DNA of 64,000 nucleotides from assembly GCA_964348015.1 (NCBI GenBank), contig CAYGBC010000050.1:62001-126000 (forward strand). Direction: 5' to 3'. Every line of letters begins with the position of its first letter. The stretch's first letter is position 1. Source of the stretch: SOIA01 sp964348015 (GTDB lineage: Bacteria; Acidobacteriota; Aminicenantia; Aminicenantales; Aminicenantaceae). Shown piece after piece: positions 15,923 through 23,433 of the stretch. The notes beneath the pieces are model-generated. The model had not been told where the DNA came from and did not search any database. It saw only the letters and a program-made list of their open reading frames with translations. Made by a program: the position numbers and the translations under genes.

Positions 15923-17599
15923 ATGCCAAAGTTATTCGTCTACCCAAAAAAAGGAGAGGAACTCGTTATTCCTCTCAAAGATAACAAAATCTCCATAGGC
16001 CGGTCTGCTGATAATGACATTCCGATTCTCGATCCATTCTGTTCAGGGCATCACGCCTTCATTTATCCCAAAGAAGAAGGGTATGCGGTCAGGGATAACG
16101 GCAGCAAAAACGGAACTTTCCTGAACGGGAAAAAACTTGTCGCCGAAACAGAATTGAAAAAGAGCGATGAGGTTCTTATCGGGTCGACGAGGATCATCTT
16201 TGACGACAGGCTTTCCACGAACGTGGAAATGATGGAAGCCACATCTCCCACAACAAACATCAACACCATAATCAATGTGGAGGATGTCCTGAAGAAGTCT
16301 GATATCGATACGACGTTGAAAGCCACTTTTGCCTCGGTGGACATGGAAAAGGTCAAGACGGAGCACAAAGCCTTCTCGGTGTTGAGTGAAGTGAGTAAAG
16401 CCCTTATTCTCCATAAGCCTCTGGGAGAACTCCTGGACAGCATCATGGACCTCATCTGCGAAAACCTCCCGATGGACAGAGGAATTTTGATGTTGAAAGA
16501 GGGGAATCCTCCGCAGTTTATTCCGAAAGTGGTCCGGATCAACAATGAGGGGCTGAAGAATCAGCGGATTCAGGTGAGTCAGAGCATTATCAATATGGCA
16601 GTGAATAAAAACTCCTCGGTCCTCACGTCTGACGCCCAGGCTGACTCGCGCTTCAAGGCTCAAGAGAGCATCATTAAATTCAACATCCATTCCGCCATGT
16701 GCGTTCCCCTGTGGAATAACAGAGAGATCATAGGAATCATTTATTCTGACCGAATATCTCTGATGGATCAGTTCACGGATGAGGACCTCAAGATGCTGAC
16801 TCTTCTGTCCAATTTAGCGGCGGTTAAAATAGAAAATGCGAAGCTGATTGAGCAGGCTATCGAGAAAGAAAAGATGGAGAAGGAGCTGGCTCTGGCTGCG
16901 AAAATTCAGGAGGATTTTCTCCCTAAAGAGAGCCCGAAGCTCAAGAATTATAAGATTGCCGGTTCGAATGTGCCGTGTTATCAGGTCGGAGGGGATTACT
17001 ATGATTTTATCCCGATTGATGATAAACGCCTGGGCATTGTCATTGCTGATGTCTCCGGAAAAGGTGTCAGCGCATCCCTCCTCATGGCTTCCTTGAGAGC
17101 GGCTCTTCAGTCCGAGCTTTTTCCCAAATACAAAGTGGATGAGATGGCGGGCAAACTGAACGATTTTGTCCACCGCAGTTCTTCCCCGAACAGCTTCATC
17201 ACCTTCTTCTTCTGCGAGCTGGACAAGAAAACCGGCGAATTGAGATACATCAACGCCGGCCATAATCCTCCGATTGTCCTGGATAAAAAAGGCAAAGTGT
17301 ATCGCATGGAAAGCTGTGGTTTGTGTTTGGGGATGTTTCCTTCTGTGGATTATGGAGTGCAGAATGTGACATTGAATCCTGGGGATACGGCTGTGCTGTT
17401 TACAGACGGAATCACCGAAAGCCGCAACAAAGACAATAAAGAGTTCACTGAAGAGAAGTTAATTAAACTGCTCCAAAAAAATGTCAAACTGTCCGCGCAG
17501 AAGCTCCTGGATAAAGTCAATGAGGAAGTCGATAAATTCACGGCTGGAGCTGAACGTATGGATGATATGACGCTCGTCGTCATCCAGCGATGTGAATAG
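15923..17599 (+). CDS. FHA-GAF-PP2C (SpoIIE/RsbU-type) serine phosphatase
   Basis: A 558-residue three-domain protein. The FHA domain at about 5-95 has ISIGRSADND, the GHHAF segment and NGSKNGTFLNG, the phosphothreonine-binding face. A GAF domain follows at about 150-310. The PP2C/SpoIIE phosphatase at about 345-556 has KIQEDFLPKE, GGDYYDF and ADVSGKG with the metal-binding aspartates, and LFTDGITESRN, so it should be active. RsbU-type enzymes dephosphorylate STAS proteins; the STAS protein at 10307-10654 is the obvious local substrate. The FHA domain suggests control by a Ser/Thr kinase such as the one at 6930-9686. It has its own promoter at 15880-15908. Confidence 0.9.
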   Translation: MPKLFVYPKKGEELVIPLKDNKISIGRSADNDIPILDPFCSGHHAFIYPKEEGYAVRDNGSKNGTFLNGKKLVAETELKKSDEVLIGSTRIIFDDRLSTNVEMMEATSPTTNINTIINVEDVLKKSDIDTTLKATFASVDMEKVKTEHKAFSVLSEVSKALILHKPLGELLDSIMDLICENLPMDRGILMLKEGNPPQFIPKVVRINNEGLKNQRIQVSQSIINMAVNKNSSVLTSDAQADSRFKAQESIIKFNIHSAMCVPLWNNREIIGIIYSDRISLMDQFTDEDLKMLTLLSNLAAVKIENAKLIEQAIEKEKMEKELALAAKIQEDFLPKESPKLKNYKIAGSNVPCYQVGGDYYDFIPIDDKRLGIVIADVSGKGVSASLLMASLRAALQSELFPKYKVDEMAGKLNDFVHRSSSPNSFITFFFCELDKKTGELRYINAGHNPPIVLDKKGKVYRMESCGLCLGMFPSVDYGVQNVTLNPGDTAVLFTDGITESRNKDNKEFTEEKLIKLLQKNVKLSAQKLLDKVNEEVDKFTAGAERMDDMTLVVIQRCE

Positions 17600-17685
17600 T
17601 CTTTCTTTTCAAGATTAATCCTATTTCCCCCTACGCTCGCCAATTTAATAATCTCATTGCGAATTTAACACTGAAGTTTGATATT

Positions 17686-17814
17686 GTGTCATTGCGAGCT
17701 TGCGCGGCAATCTCATAAGATGAAATGTATCCATCATTATGAATATAAAGAAGTAGATCTAGAACATAAAACCATTTTTCCCTAAGAGATTGCCGCGCAA
17801 GCTCGCAATGACAC
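17686..17814. repeat. Perfect 29-base inverted repeat, dispersed GAGATTGCC element pair
   Basis: Bases 17686-17714 and 17786-17814 are exact reverse complements over 29 bases, separated by 71 bases. Each arm is a copy of the dispersed element with ends GAGATTGCC and CTCGCAATGACA. The pair lies between two convergent genes (ending 17599 and 17852), where it could fold into a large hairpin and act as a two-way terminator, or be a small non-autonomous repeat. The rest of this 252-base gap holds nothing recognisable. Confidence 0.75.
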
Positions 17815-17851
17815 CAATATATTCAATATCAATAATAAAAATGTATCAATT

Positions 17852-19150
17852 TCAATCCGATTTCCTTGATTCCTTGCTTTTGGGTTGAGTTTTCTTTGTA
17901 TTCAGGTTTGAGAGCAAGGTTTCTTTATCCGAAAACACCCTCCCGGAATCTATGACTCTGGCCATGTCTCGATGTTTGGGAATATTCCTGTACTGGTCAG
18001 AAGGTGTCCGAGTGACATAGCAGGCGGCCATAAGATGTCCTGCATGGCATAATCGTTCCAAGTCCTCTTCCGCGATACCACTCGTCCAGAATTTCTCTGC
18101 ATAGTCCTGGCCTTTTATCCATTCAGCCTCAAAGCCGGCTCTGAAGGAATCTCCGGCTCCGATGAACCTGTCCGCATCCGCGATAACATATCGCGATTCA
18201 ACAGGAATCGGTCCCACCTGTTTTCCCTCTGGATGAATGGTCATGATGTAAGCCATCGTGCCCGCTGTGATACCGAAGATCCGGGGTGAAAGATCAGCGC
18301 AGTAATCTCCGGCTATTTTTTGAATGAACTCACGGTTTCTCTCTTCCTGGCTCCCTTGATGCGAGAAAAAACCGAAGGTGTGCGCGATCATCATCGCTTC
18401 AGCTTCAGAGGCAAAGAACCAGCTCAGATGCGGCAAAACAGGCTTGAGGAAGTTGTATCCCTCGATGATTTCTCCTCGTTTAATCGAGTCTTGAGGATTT
18501 TTGGAAAGCGTATGAGGGTCGACCATCGTGATGTATCCTTTTTTTTTCAGCTTTTCCATGACTCTTCCCAGTTTTTCCCCGTCTTCACTGTCCATCGTTT
18601 CGGCAGCTCCGGAATAGACGTAGTGAATAATGGCCCCGTTGGGCAGACGGTTTATCATGTCGAAGATCTCTTTTTTCTCAAGATCCAGGTCATCAACCGC
18701 ATTAGGGGCATGGAGGATGGCCTCTCTTCTGTCTTCTTGAGATGGCTTGATGAAGGAGGCTGCAGACGGCAGGGTGGAGTGAGGGATGATCAGGGGAGTC
18801 GTTTCTGTTTTTTCCATGATATCCATCATATATCTTCCGTGGATATCGTACCTGTCCTTCTCGATTCCCAGAGAAGTCAGGATTCCTGCCTTTGCACCCG
18901 AGAGTGAAACCAGTGGAGCAATGTTGAGGGATCCTCCCCCCATGGCATAAGAGTTTTTCTTTATTTTGAGCCATTCCGGACGGACAGGAACCATGCGATC
19001 TCTGTTCACAACAAGTCCGTCCCCCGCAATATCGTCCAGGAAATCGAATTCAGGGTTTGTCATGTCGCAGCAGGTGGTTCCCGCAACCAAGAGAGATAGC
19101 TCTGTCAGGTTTTTTTCTGTGAGTTTTTTCTCAGGAGAATCTTGGAACAT
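17852..19150 (-). CDS. PfkB-family carbohydrate kinase
   Basis: A 432-residue protein with the PfkB fold: an N-terminal GGGSLNIAPLVSLSG substrate-loop motif near residue 71, and a C-terminal DRFIGAGDSFRAGF with the anion-hole GAGD and catalytic aspartate near residue 340. It is longer than the usual 300-330 residues, with an extended N-terminus and a C-terminal tail rich in lysine and serine. Family members phosphorylate sugars, nucleosides or their acids using ATP; the substrate is not evident. It is the last gene of the minus-strand set that begins with the permease at 23027 and lies 27 bases after the isomerase-like gene. No ribosome site is clear at the ATG at 19150. Confidence 0.8.
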   Translation of the reverse strand: MFQDSPEKKLTEKNLTELSLLVAGTTCCDMTNPEFDFLDDIAGDGLVVNRDRMVPVRPEWLKIKKNSYAMGGGSLNIAPLVSLSGAKAGILTSLGIEKDRYDIHGRYMMDIMEKTETTPLIIPHSTLPSAASFIKPSQEDRREAILHAPNAVDDLDLEKKEIFDMINRLPNGAIIHYVYSGAAETMDSEDGEKLGRVMEKLKKKGYITMVDPHTLSKNPQDSIKRGEIIEGYNFLKPVLPHLSWFFASEAEAMMIAHTFGFFSHQGSQEERNREFIQKIAGDYCADLSPRIFGITAGTMAYIMTIHPEGKQVGPIPVESRYVIADADRFIGAGDSFRAGFEAEWIKGQDYAEKFWTSGIAEEDLERLCHAGHLMAACYVTRTPSDQYRNIPKHRDMARVIDSGRVFSDKETLLSNLNTKKTQPKSKESRKSD

Positions 19151-19177
19151 TTATCATGTGATGGTCTATAAGAAAAT

Positions 19178-19906
19178 TTACCTGGTTTTCAGGTATTTCT
19201 GGACCAGCTCATCGAATTTTGCCGTCCCTGGGAGTTCAGTGCACAAGAGATATTTCGGGATTTCATCCTCGATGATTTCCGGGAATCTTCCGAATTCGCT
19301 CAAAAAAATATTATCAGTTCTGTCGTCATTGACCGAAGAAACTTCTTCGACTAATACCTTGCCCTGACTGGCTTGGCCCCAGAATTCATGATAATGTCCC
19401 GGATCGAGCCTCGCTCTTTCCCCTGGAAAGAGTGTGATCGTGGTCCCTGGCGCAAAGCTTGTCCATATTCCGTTCTGGAGGATCTTGACCGAGGTTTCTT
19501 CGTCGACTTTTTTGTCGCCACTGACATTGAACAGCTTTATCTGGAGATTTCCCCCTCCAATGTTGATAATATCCTCGGTCTTGCTGCGGTGATGATGCAT
19601 GGGTGTAATCTGTTTCTCTCCGACAATCAAAAGTTTGTTCGAGTAAGCCTGGTCAACAGGCTGCCCCTCCGGGCCGATAATTCCGTTGGAAAGGGTGTAG
19701 CAGAGAAGCCCTATCGACTCGAATTTTCCCGAGCCAAAATCCGTAAGATCCCATCCGATTCCTCTTTTCTCAAGCTCGTCCGCGCGTTCTCTGTTTTCAG
19801 ACCAGTCTTCAAGATTCCAGAATGCCTGAGGAGGAAGAGGAATTCTCCTGGATTCAAGGAATGCGATTCCCTCGTCCAACTGATGGTTAATTTCTGACCG
19901 CTTCAT
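19178..19906 (-). CDS. D-lyxose ketol-isomerase-like cupin enzyme
   Basis: A 242-residue protein starting MKRSEINHQ, like known D-lyxose isomerases (YdaE family). The cupin metal motifs are present: PMHHHRSKTEDIIN near residue 101 and the later RLDPGHYHEFWG near 167, giving the expected three histidines and a glutamate. Known members interconvert D-lyxose and D-xylulose, or D-mannose and D-fructose. Next to a PfkB kinase this suggests isomerise-then-phosphorylate chemistry on a pentose or hexose. The start codon has no ribosome site and lies about 10 bases downstream of a strong hairpin (19917-19939), which may control its expression. Confidence 0.8.
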   Translation of the reverse strand: MKRSEINHQLDEGIAFLESRRIPLPPQAFWNLEDWSENRERADELEKRGIGWDLTDFGSGKFESIGLLCYTLSNGIIGPEGQPVDQAYSNKLLIVGEKQITPMHHHRSKTEDIINIGGGNLQIKLFNVSGDKKVDEETSVKILQNGIWTSFAPGTTITLFPGERARLDPGHYHEFWGQASQGKVLVEEVSSVNDDRTDNIFLSEFGRFPEIIEDEIPKYLLCTELPGTAKFDELVQKYLKTR

Positions 19907-19916
19907 TTTTATTCAA

Positions 19917-19939
19917 AAAAAGGGGCCTGGCCCCTTTTT
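19917..19939 (-). terminator. Strong GC hairpin with T tract, inside the AroM/isomerase interval
   Basis: A perfect 10-base-pair stem (AAAAAGGGGC with GCCCCTTTTT) around a 3-base loop, followed in the minus direction by further T residues; by symmetry it also looks like a terminator on the plus strand. It lies between the AroM-like stop (19958) and the isomerase start (19906), within an otherwise co-directional gene set, so it could attenuate the last two genes or mark separate transcripts. Confidence 0.65.
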
Positions 19940-19957
19940 AATTTTTTTCAATGGCCG

Positions 19958-20626
19958 TTAAACGATCTGGTTGATGGCATGCGCAAGTATTATCCTGGGG
20001 AGGAGAACAGGGCAGGGGAGAGTAGTTTGAAGCTGCCGCTTATCCTGTTCCGTGTATCCGATACAGTCGAGAACAACCGCCTCCACTTTATTTTCTTTCA
20101 GGTTTTGAGCGATTTCCTCCCAGCTTTTCCCTTCGCCGTAGGGAGATTTCGCTACTGCTGTGACTTTTTCAACGTCCCATTTTTTCTCTGAAATTTTCAT
20201 CTGGCCTTCCAGAGGAACGACCACTCCGAGATTGTGAATCTGTAAGGCTTGAGTGACGAGAAAGTGCAGATAAATATGAGGGAATATTACCGGAAAGGAA
20301 AACTGTGTTTCGTGAAACTCATGCGTGCAGAGGACTCCGACCGCTCTGACATCCCTCTTTGTTCTCATGAGATCAACGGCTTCATGGAAAAAAGGACCGA
20401 TTTTATTTTCACTCAGTTGAACCTGGCTCCCGTCTTTGGTCCGGGTGACCAGAGAGACTTCTCCGAATTCAGGCTTGAACAGATCGATTTCCTCAGGGGG
20501 CATGCCGTCCAATAATCCCTGCTCATCAATCACTATTTGGGGAAGAAGATAAGGCCTCATTTCAGGAATCACGTCCTCTCGTGGAGACTGGCCGATTGTG
20601 AAAAGTCCGATTTTAACTGGATCCAT
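19958..20626 (-). CDS. AroM-family protein
   Basis: A 222-residue protein. It has the AroM N-terminal motif FTIGQSPREDVIPEM at residues 9-23, the EQGLLDGMP segment, the VTRTKDGSQVQL strand and a CTHEF motif in the position where the family has a conserved cysteine-centred LLCTG-like loop; VVLDCIGYT supplies a second conserved cysteine. The biochemical role of AroM proteins is unknown to me; they are often seen beside DUF1177 genes, as here. The fold resembles Asp/Glu/hydantoin racemases with a two-cysteine active site, which is only an inference. The gap of 136 bases to the DUF1177 gene shows no strong hairpin. Confidence 0.75.
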   Translation of the reverse strand: MDPVKIGLFTIGQSPREDVIPEMRPYLLPQIVIDEQGLLDGMPPEEIDLFKPEFGEVSLVTRTKDGSQVQLSENKIGPFFHEAVDLMRTKRDVRAVGVLCTHEFHETQFSFPVIFPHIYLHFLVTQALQIHNLGVVVPLEGQMKISEKKWDVEKVTAVAKSPYGEGKSWEEIAQNLKENKVEAVVLDCIGYTEQDKRQLQTTLPCPVLLPRIILAHAINQIV

Positions 20627-20762
20627 CCTGCATTCTCGATGTTCGTAATGGTGTTCGCTATATATATAACAGTTTAGTCAATTTTAGAACAGGATTATGG
20701 CCATTTTTTTGTTTATTTTTGTTGAAATTGATCCATATTTTTTACTTTCCAGCCTTAGCCTG

Positions 20763-21704
20763 TTATTCTTTGCCGGTTGTTTTGAAATGCTCCAATGAGC
20801 CGTAAAGAGAAATGAGCCTCTGGAATTCTTTATCGTCATAAAAAGAACATTTTCCCCCTCCGAATGCTTTGGCCGTTTCAACCACAAACCGGACTGCCAA
20901 TTCAATATCCACACAGTGGTTGGCGCCGGTTGCACACCCGGGCACGGGAACTTCTGTTGTGATAGCCACCCCCACGACAGGGGAGCTGGTTGCAGTGGCG
21001 GGCTGCAGGATACTGTTGAGATGGTAAATCTCATTCCCGTAGGGGGTGATATCCTGTGTTGTGATGGGAAAAACCACGGGCATTTTGCCGGTCACATTCT
21101 GCATGACGTCCAGCAGGTCTTCGCTCACTCTGAGGATGTACCCATCCTTCACAGTCGGGGAGATGGCGAATCCGCGGCAGTTGATAACGCGGTTGCCCTT
21201 TGTGGTGTCGATTGAGAGGATCGCCTCCATTCGTTCATCCACCTCAAATTTATTCATCGTTTCCATGGACACAGGAGCATCCATGAACGGCACCGGTTCA
21301 TGCGGAATGATGGGGGAGTGGGGGCAGAGATGCGTGGCGATGATCACTTTTCCTTGAAGCGCGTCTCCTCTTTTTCTCATATGCGCAATCTTGGCAGCGG
21401 AAGCCAGAGCTGTGATCGCGCCGTCCGCATCCGAGACGAGTCCGGTTTTATGGGGCCTGGCCCCGATCCCACCCAGACGCCCGATGAGGCCCAATGTCGG
21501 AGATTTTTGAGTCTTTGATGTTGCGCCTTCTCCTTGAATGATGATCTTCATAAACAGTGTCTCGCCCTTGTCTTCCTTGATGTTCTGAATTTCGATCTCC
21601 GATTCCTCGAGTCCGCGAGCAAAGAAATAGTTTTTTAACTCGTCCGGATCAATTTTGGGAGCATCGAGCAGTTCATACACTTCTATGACCTGTTTGAATG
21701 CCAT
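20763..21704 (-). CDS. DUF1177 family protein
   Basis: A 313-residue protein that I recognise as DUF1177 from its long conserved stretches: GLIGRLGGIGARPHKTGLVS, THLCPHSPIIPHEPVPFMD, LSIDTTKGNRVIN and PVPGCATGANHCVDIE. The family has no established activity. Its conserved histidines, aspartates and cysteines suggest a metal-dependent or hydrolytic enzyme, but that is inference. The ribosome site AAAGGAG lies inside the end of the permease gene and the ATG follows its stop by three bases, so permease and DUF1177 are translationally coupled. Confidence 0.8.
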   Translation of the reverse strand: MAFKQVIEVYELLDAPKIDPDELKNYFFARGLEESEIEIQNIKEDKGETLFMKIIIQGEGATSKTQKSPTLGLIGRLGGIGARPHKTGLVSDADGAITALASAAKIAHMRKRGDALQGKVIIATHLCPHSPIIPHEPVPFMDAPVSMETMNKFEVDERMEAILSIDTTKGNRVINCRGFAISPTVKDGYILRVSEDLLDVMQNVTGKMPVVFPITTQDITPYGNEIYHLNSILQPATATSSPVVGVAITTEVPVPGCATGANHCVDIELAVRFVVETAKAFGGGKCSFYDDKEFQRLISLYGSLEHFKTTGKE

Positions 21705-21707
21705 GGC

Positions 21708-23027
21708 TCACTCCTTTTCAGGGAAAATTTTCATGATTATGTAATAGAGAATGATCGAAGCAAGAATTCCGTTAAAGGCAAAGACAGAGAAAGGAAAAAT
21801 CTTGATTGTGAACGGGTGTCCGGAAGTCGTCCAGCCTATGAGAAAAGCAGTAAGATAGACGCCCAAAGCTTTGGCGTTGACTCTGGACAATGCCTTCCCC
21901 CTAAAATCTGACTTTCGCATCCTTCGCAGGAGATAATAGTCGCATATGAAGATTCCGCCGATCGGCCCGATACTCACGGCTAAAATTGTTAAAAACAACT
22001 CGAGCCCCTCCAGGATGCCGAGCGCGGCGAACAGGGAGGCCACCACACCCGCGATGATCGTGATGATCCACCTCTTTGTCCGGAAAATATTATTCAAAGC
22101 GAGCACAGAGGAGTAAATATTGCTGTCGTTTGTTGTCCATTGAGCCAGGAGGAGGACAAGGAAACCGATAAATCCCAATCCCAGGTACTGGTTGTCGATG
22201 ATGAGCTCAGGAAGCCTCTCATGGTAGACGCCGGTGTTCATGGCGAGCACTGAGCCGACCAGATGAAGGAAGGCGCTGGCCGCCATGGCGACCGATGCCG
22301 CAAGGAAGATGTCTTTTATTCGCGGTTTGGCATACCGGAAGATATCCGCGCTTGTTATCGCTCCAACGATGAATCCTCCCGCCACGATTGAAGCCGCCGC
22401 GCCTAAAGTGACCGGATAGGGATTCGGCTGGTGCTCGAGCGCTAAGGAGACCAGAGTTTCAGACGGAAGAAAATTGAAGCCCATTTTGATCATTCCCCAG
22501 ATAAAGATGAGGATCATGAATGGAGAGGCGATCCAGCTGAGAACGCTCAATCCTCGAATTCCGAAAATGGCCGGGAGCATCATCAGGATTCCGCACACAA
22601 AAGAGAAAACTGGCAGGTGGAAATCCGTTTCCAGATAGAATTGAATCGTGCGGGCAAAAAAGGCGGCCTGCACGCCGAACCAGCCGATGAGAGAGAATGC
22701 GATAGAAAGAGAGACCAGGATGGCGCCGATCCGCCCGAACGAGAAATTCGCTATTAATGGAGTAGAAAACCCTGTTTTTGCCCCGATGTAACCTGTCAGC
22801 CCCATCATCGCGATGAGGATAAACTCCCCAAGGATGTAGGAGAGGATCACACTGGATACTTTCCCCAGTCCCAGACCGACCATCATCCCGCGAAAAATGG
22901 CAGACATGACGACAGCGATACCGATCCAGATCACAGCCAGATGGATCCATGTTTTTCTCTGGCTGAGAGGGACGGATTCTAAGGAATAATCTTCCAGTAC
23001 CTGGGAAGTTCCCCTTGGCCTTTCCAT
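21708..23027 (-). CDS. NCS1-type purine/cytosine permease-like transporter
   Basis: A polytopic membrane protein of 439 residues with about twelve hydrophobic segments. The opening ESVPLSQRKTW and the helix-1 region GLGLGKVSSVILSYILGEF, then GAKTGFSTPLIANFSFGRIG and LLAQWTTNDSNIYSSVLALNN, match the nucleobase:cation symporter-1 family. A longer frame reaches 23240, but its first 71 codons cover a dispersed repeat copy (23083-23115) and unlikely protein sequence, so I start at the ATG at 23027. The promoter at 23035-23063 ends seven bases before that ATG, implying leaderless translation. It leads the set DUF1177, AroM, isomerase, PfkB kinase and probably imports their substrate. Confidence 0.75.
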   Translation of the reverse strand: MERPRGTSQVLEDYSLESVPLSQRKTWIHLAVIWIGIAVVMSAIFRGMMVGLGLGKVSSVILSYILGEFILIAMMGLTGYIGAKTGFSTPLIANFSFGRIGAILVSLSIAFSLIGWFGVQAAFFARTIQFYLETDFHLPVFSFVCGILMMLPAIFGIRGLSVLSWIASPFMILIFIWGMIKMGFNFLPSETLVSLALEHQPNPYPVTLGAAASIVAGGFIVGAITSADIFRYAKPRIKDIFLAASVAMAASAFLHLVGSVLAMNTGVYHERLPELIIDNQYLGLGFIGFLVLLLAQWTTNDSNIYSSVLALNNIFRTKRWIITIIAGVVASLFAALGILEGLELFLTILAVSIGPIGGIFICDYYLLRRMRKSDFRGKALSRVNAKALGVYLTAFLIGWTTSGHPFTIKIFPFSVFAFNGILASIILYYIIMKIFPEKE

Positions 23028-23034
23028 CAGTAAA

Positions 23035-23063
23035 GTAATATACAAAAATGCATTCCCCGTCAA
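23035..23063 (-). promoter_or_regulatory. Sigma70-like promoter for the permease gene set
   Basis: TTGACG (23063-23058), a 17-base spacer and TATTAC (23040-23035), with an overlapping TATATT at 15 bases. The -10 ends seven bases before the ATG at 23027. Confidence 0.45.
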
Positions 23064-23082
23064 TGAAGGAACGAATTTTATC

Positions 23083-23115
23083 TCATTGGGGGAAAGCGCG
23101 GCAATCCCACAAGAT
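23083..23115 (+). repeat. Degenerate copy of the dispersed GAGATTGCC element
   Basis: Aligned without gaps to 17689-17721 it matches at 26 of 33 bases, including GCGCGGCAATC. It lies upstream of the permease start, within the 406-base interval 23028-23433, which otherwise holds the permease promoter and no recognisable gene; a TATAAT at 23365-23370 lacks a good -35 partner. Confidence 0.55.
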
Positions 23116-23433
23116 AGGCCAAATGGGATTAAGGTGCCATTGGCGCTACAGTGCGGCAGTCTCGTCGATGGGGCATTGTGAATTCCGTGTGCATAGCCGA
23201 TAAAATCCTCATAACTTTTCTCATTCTTGGTATTTGACATACCATATCCCCTGTGCTATAAGTTTTGCGGGGGAGAGAAGAGTAATGAAAAAAAAGCAAG
23301 GAAATTTGAAAATCAGAGAGAAAATAACTCGGTGTTCTGCAATGAGAGGATGTTATTTTTTTTCTATAATTAATTTTCAATCTGTCCACACTCACTTTCC
23401 TCCCTCAAAACTTATTCTCCACTCATAAAACAA

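Noticed and set aside
16043..16690. 215-codon frame antisense to the FHA-GAF-PP2C gene
   Set aside because: It lies opposite well-supported domains and shows no motif of its own.
23028..23240. 71-codon N-terminal extension of the NCS1-type permease
   Set aside because: It covers a dispersed repeat copy and a promoter, and the family N-terminus fits the start at 23027.
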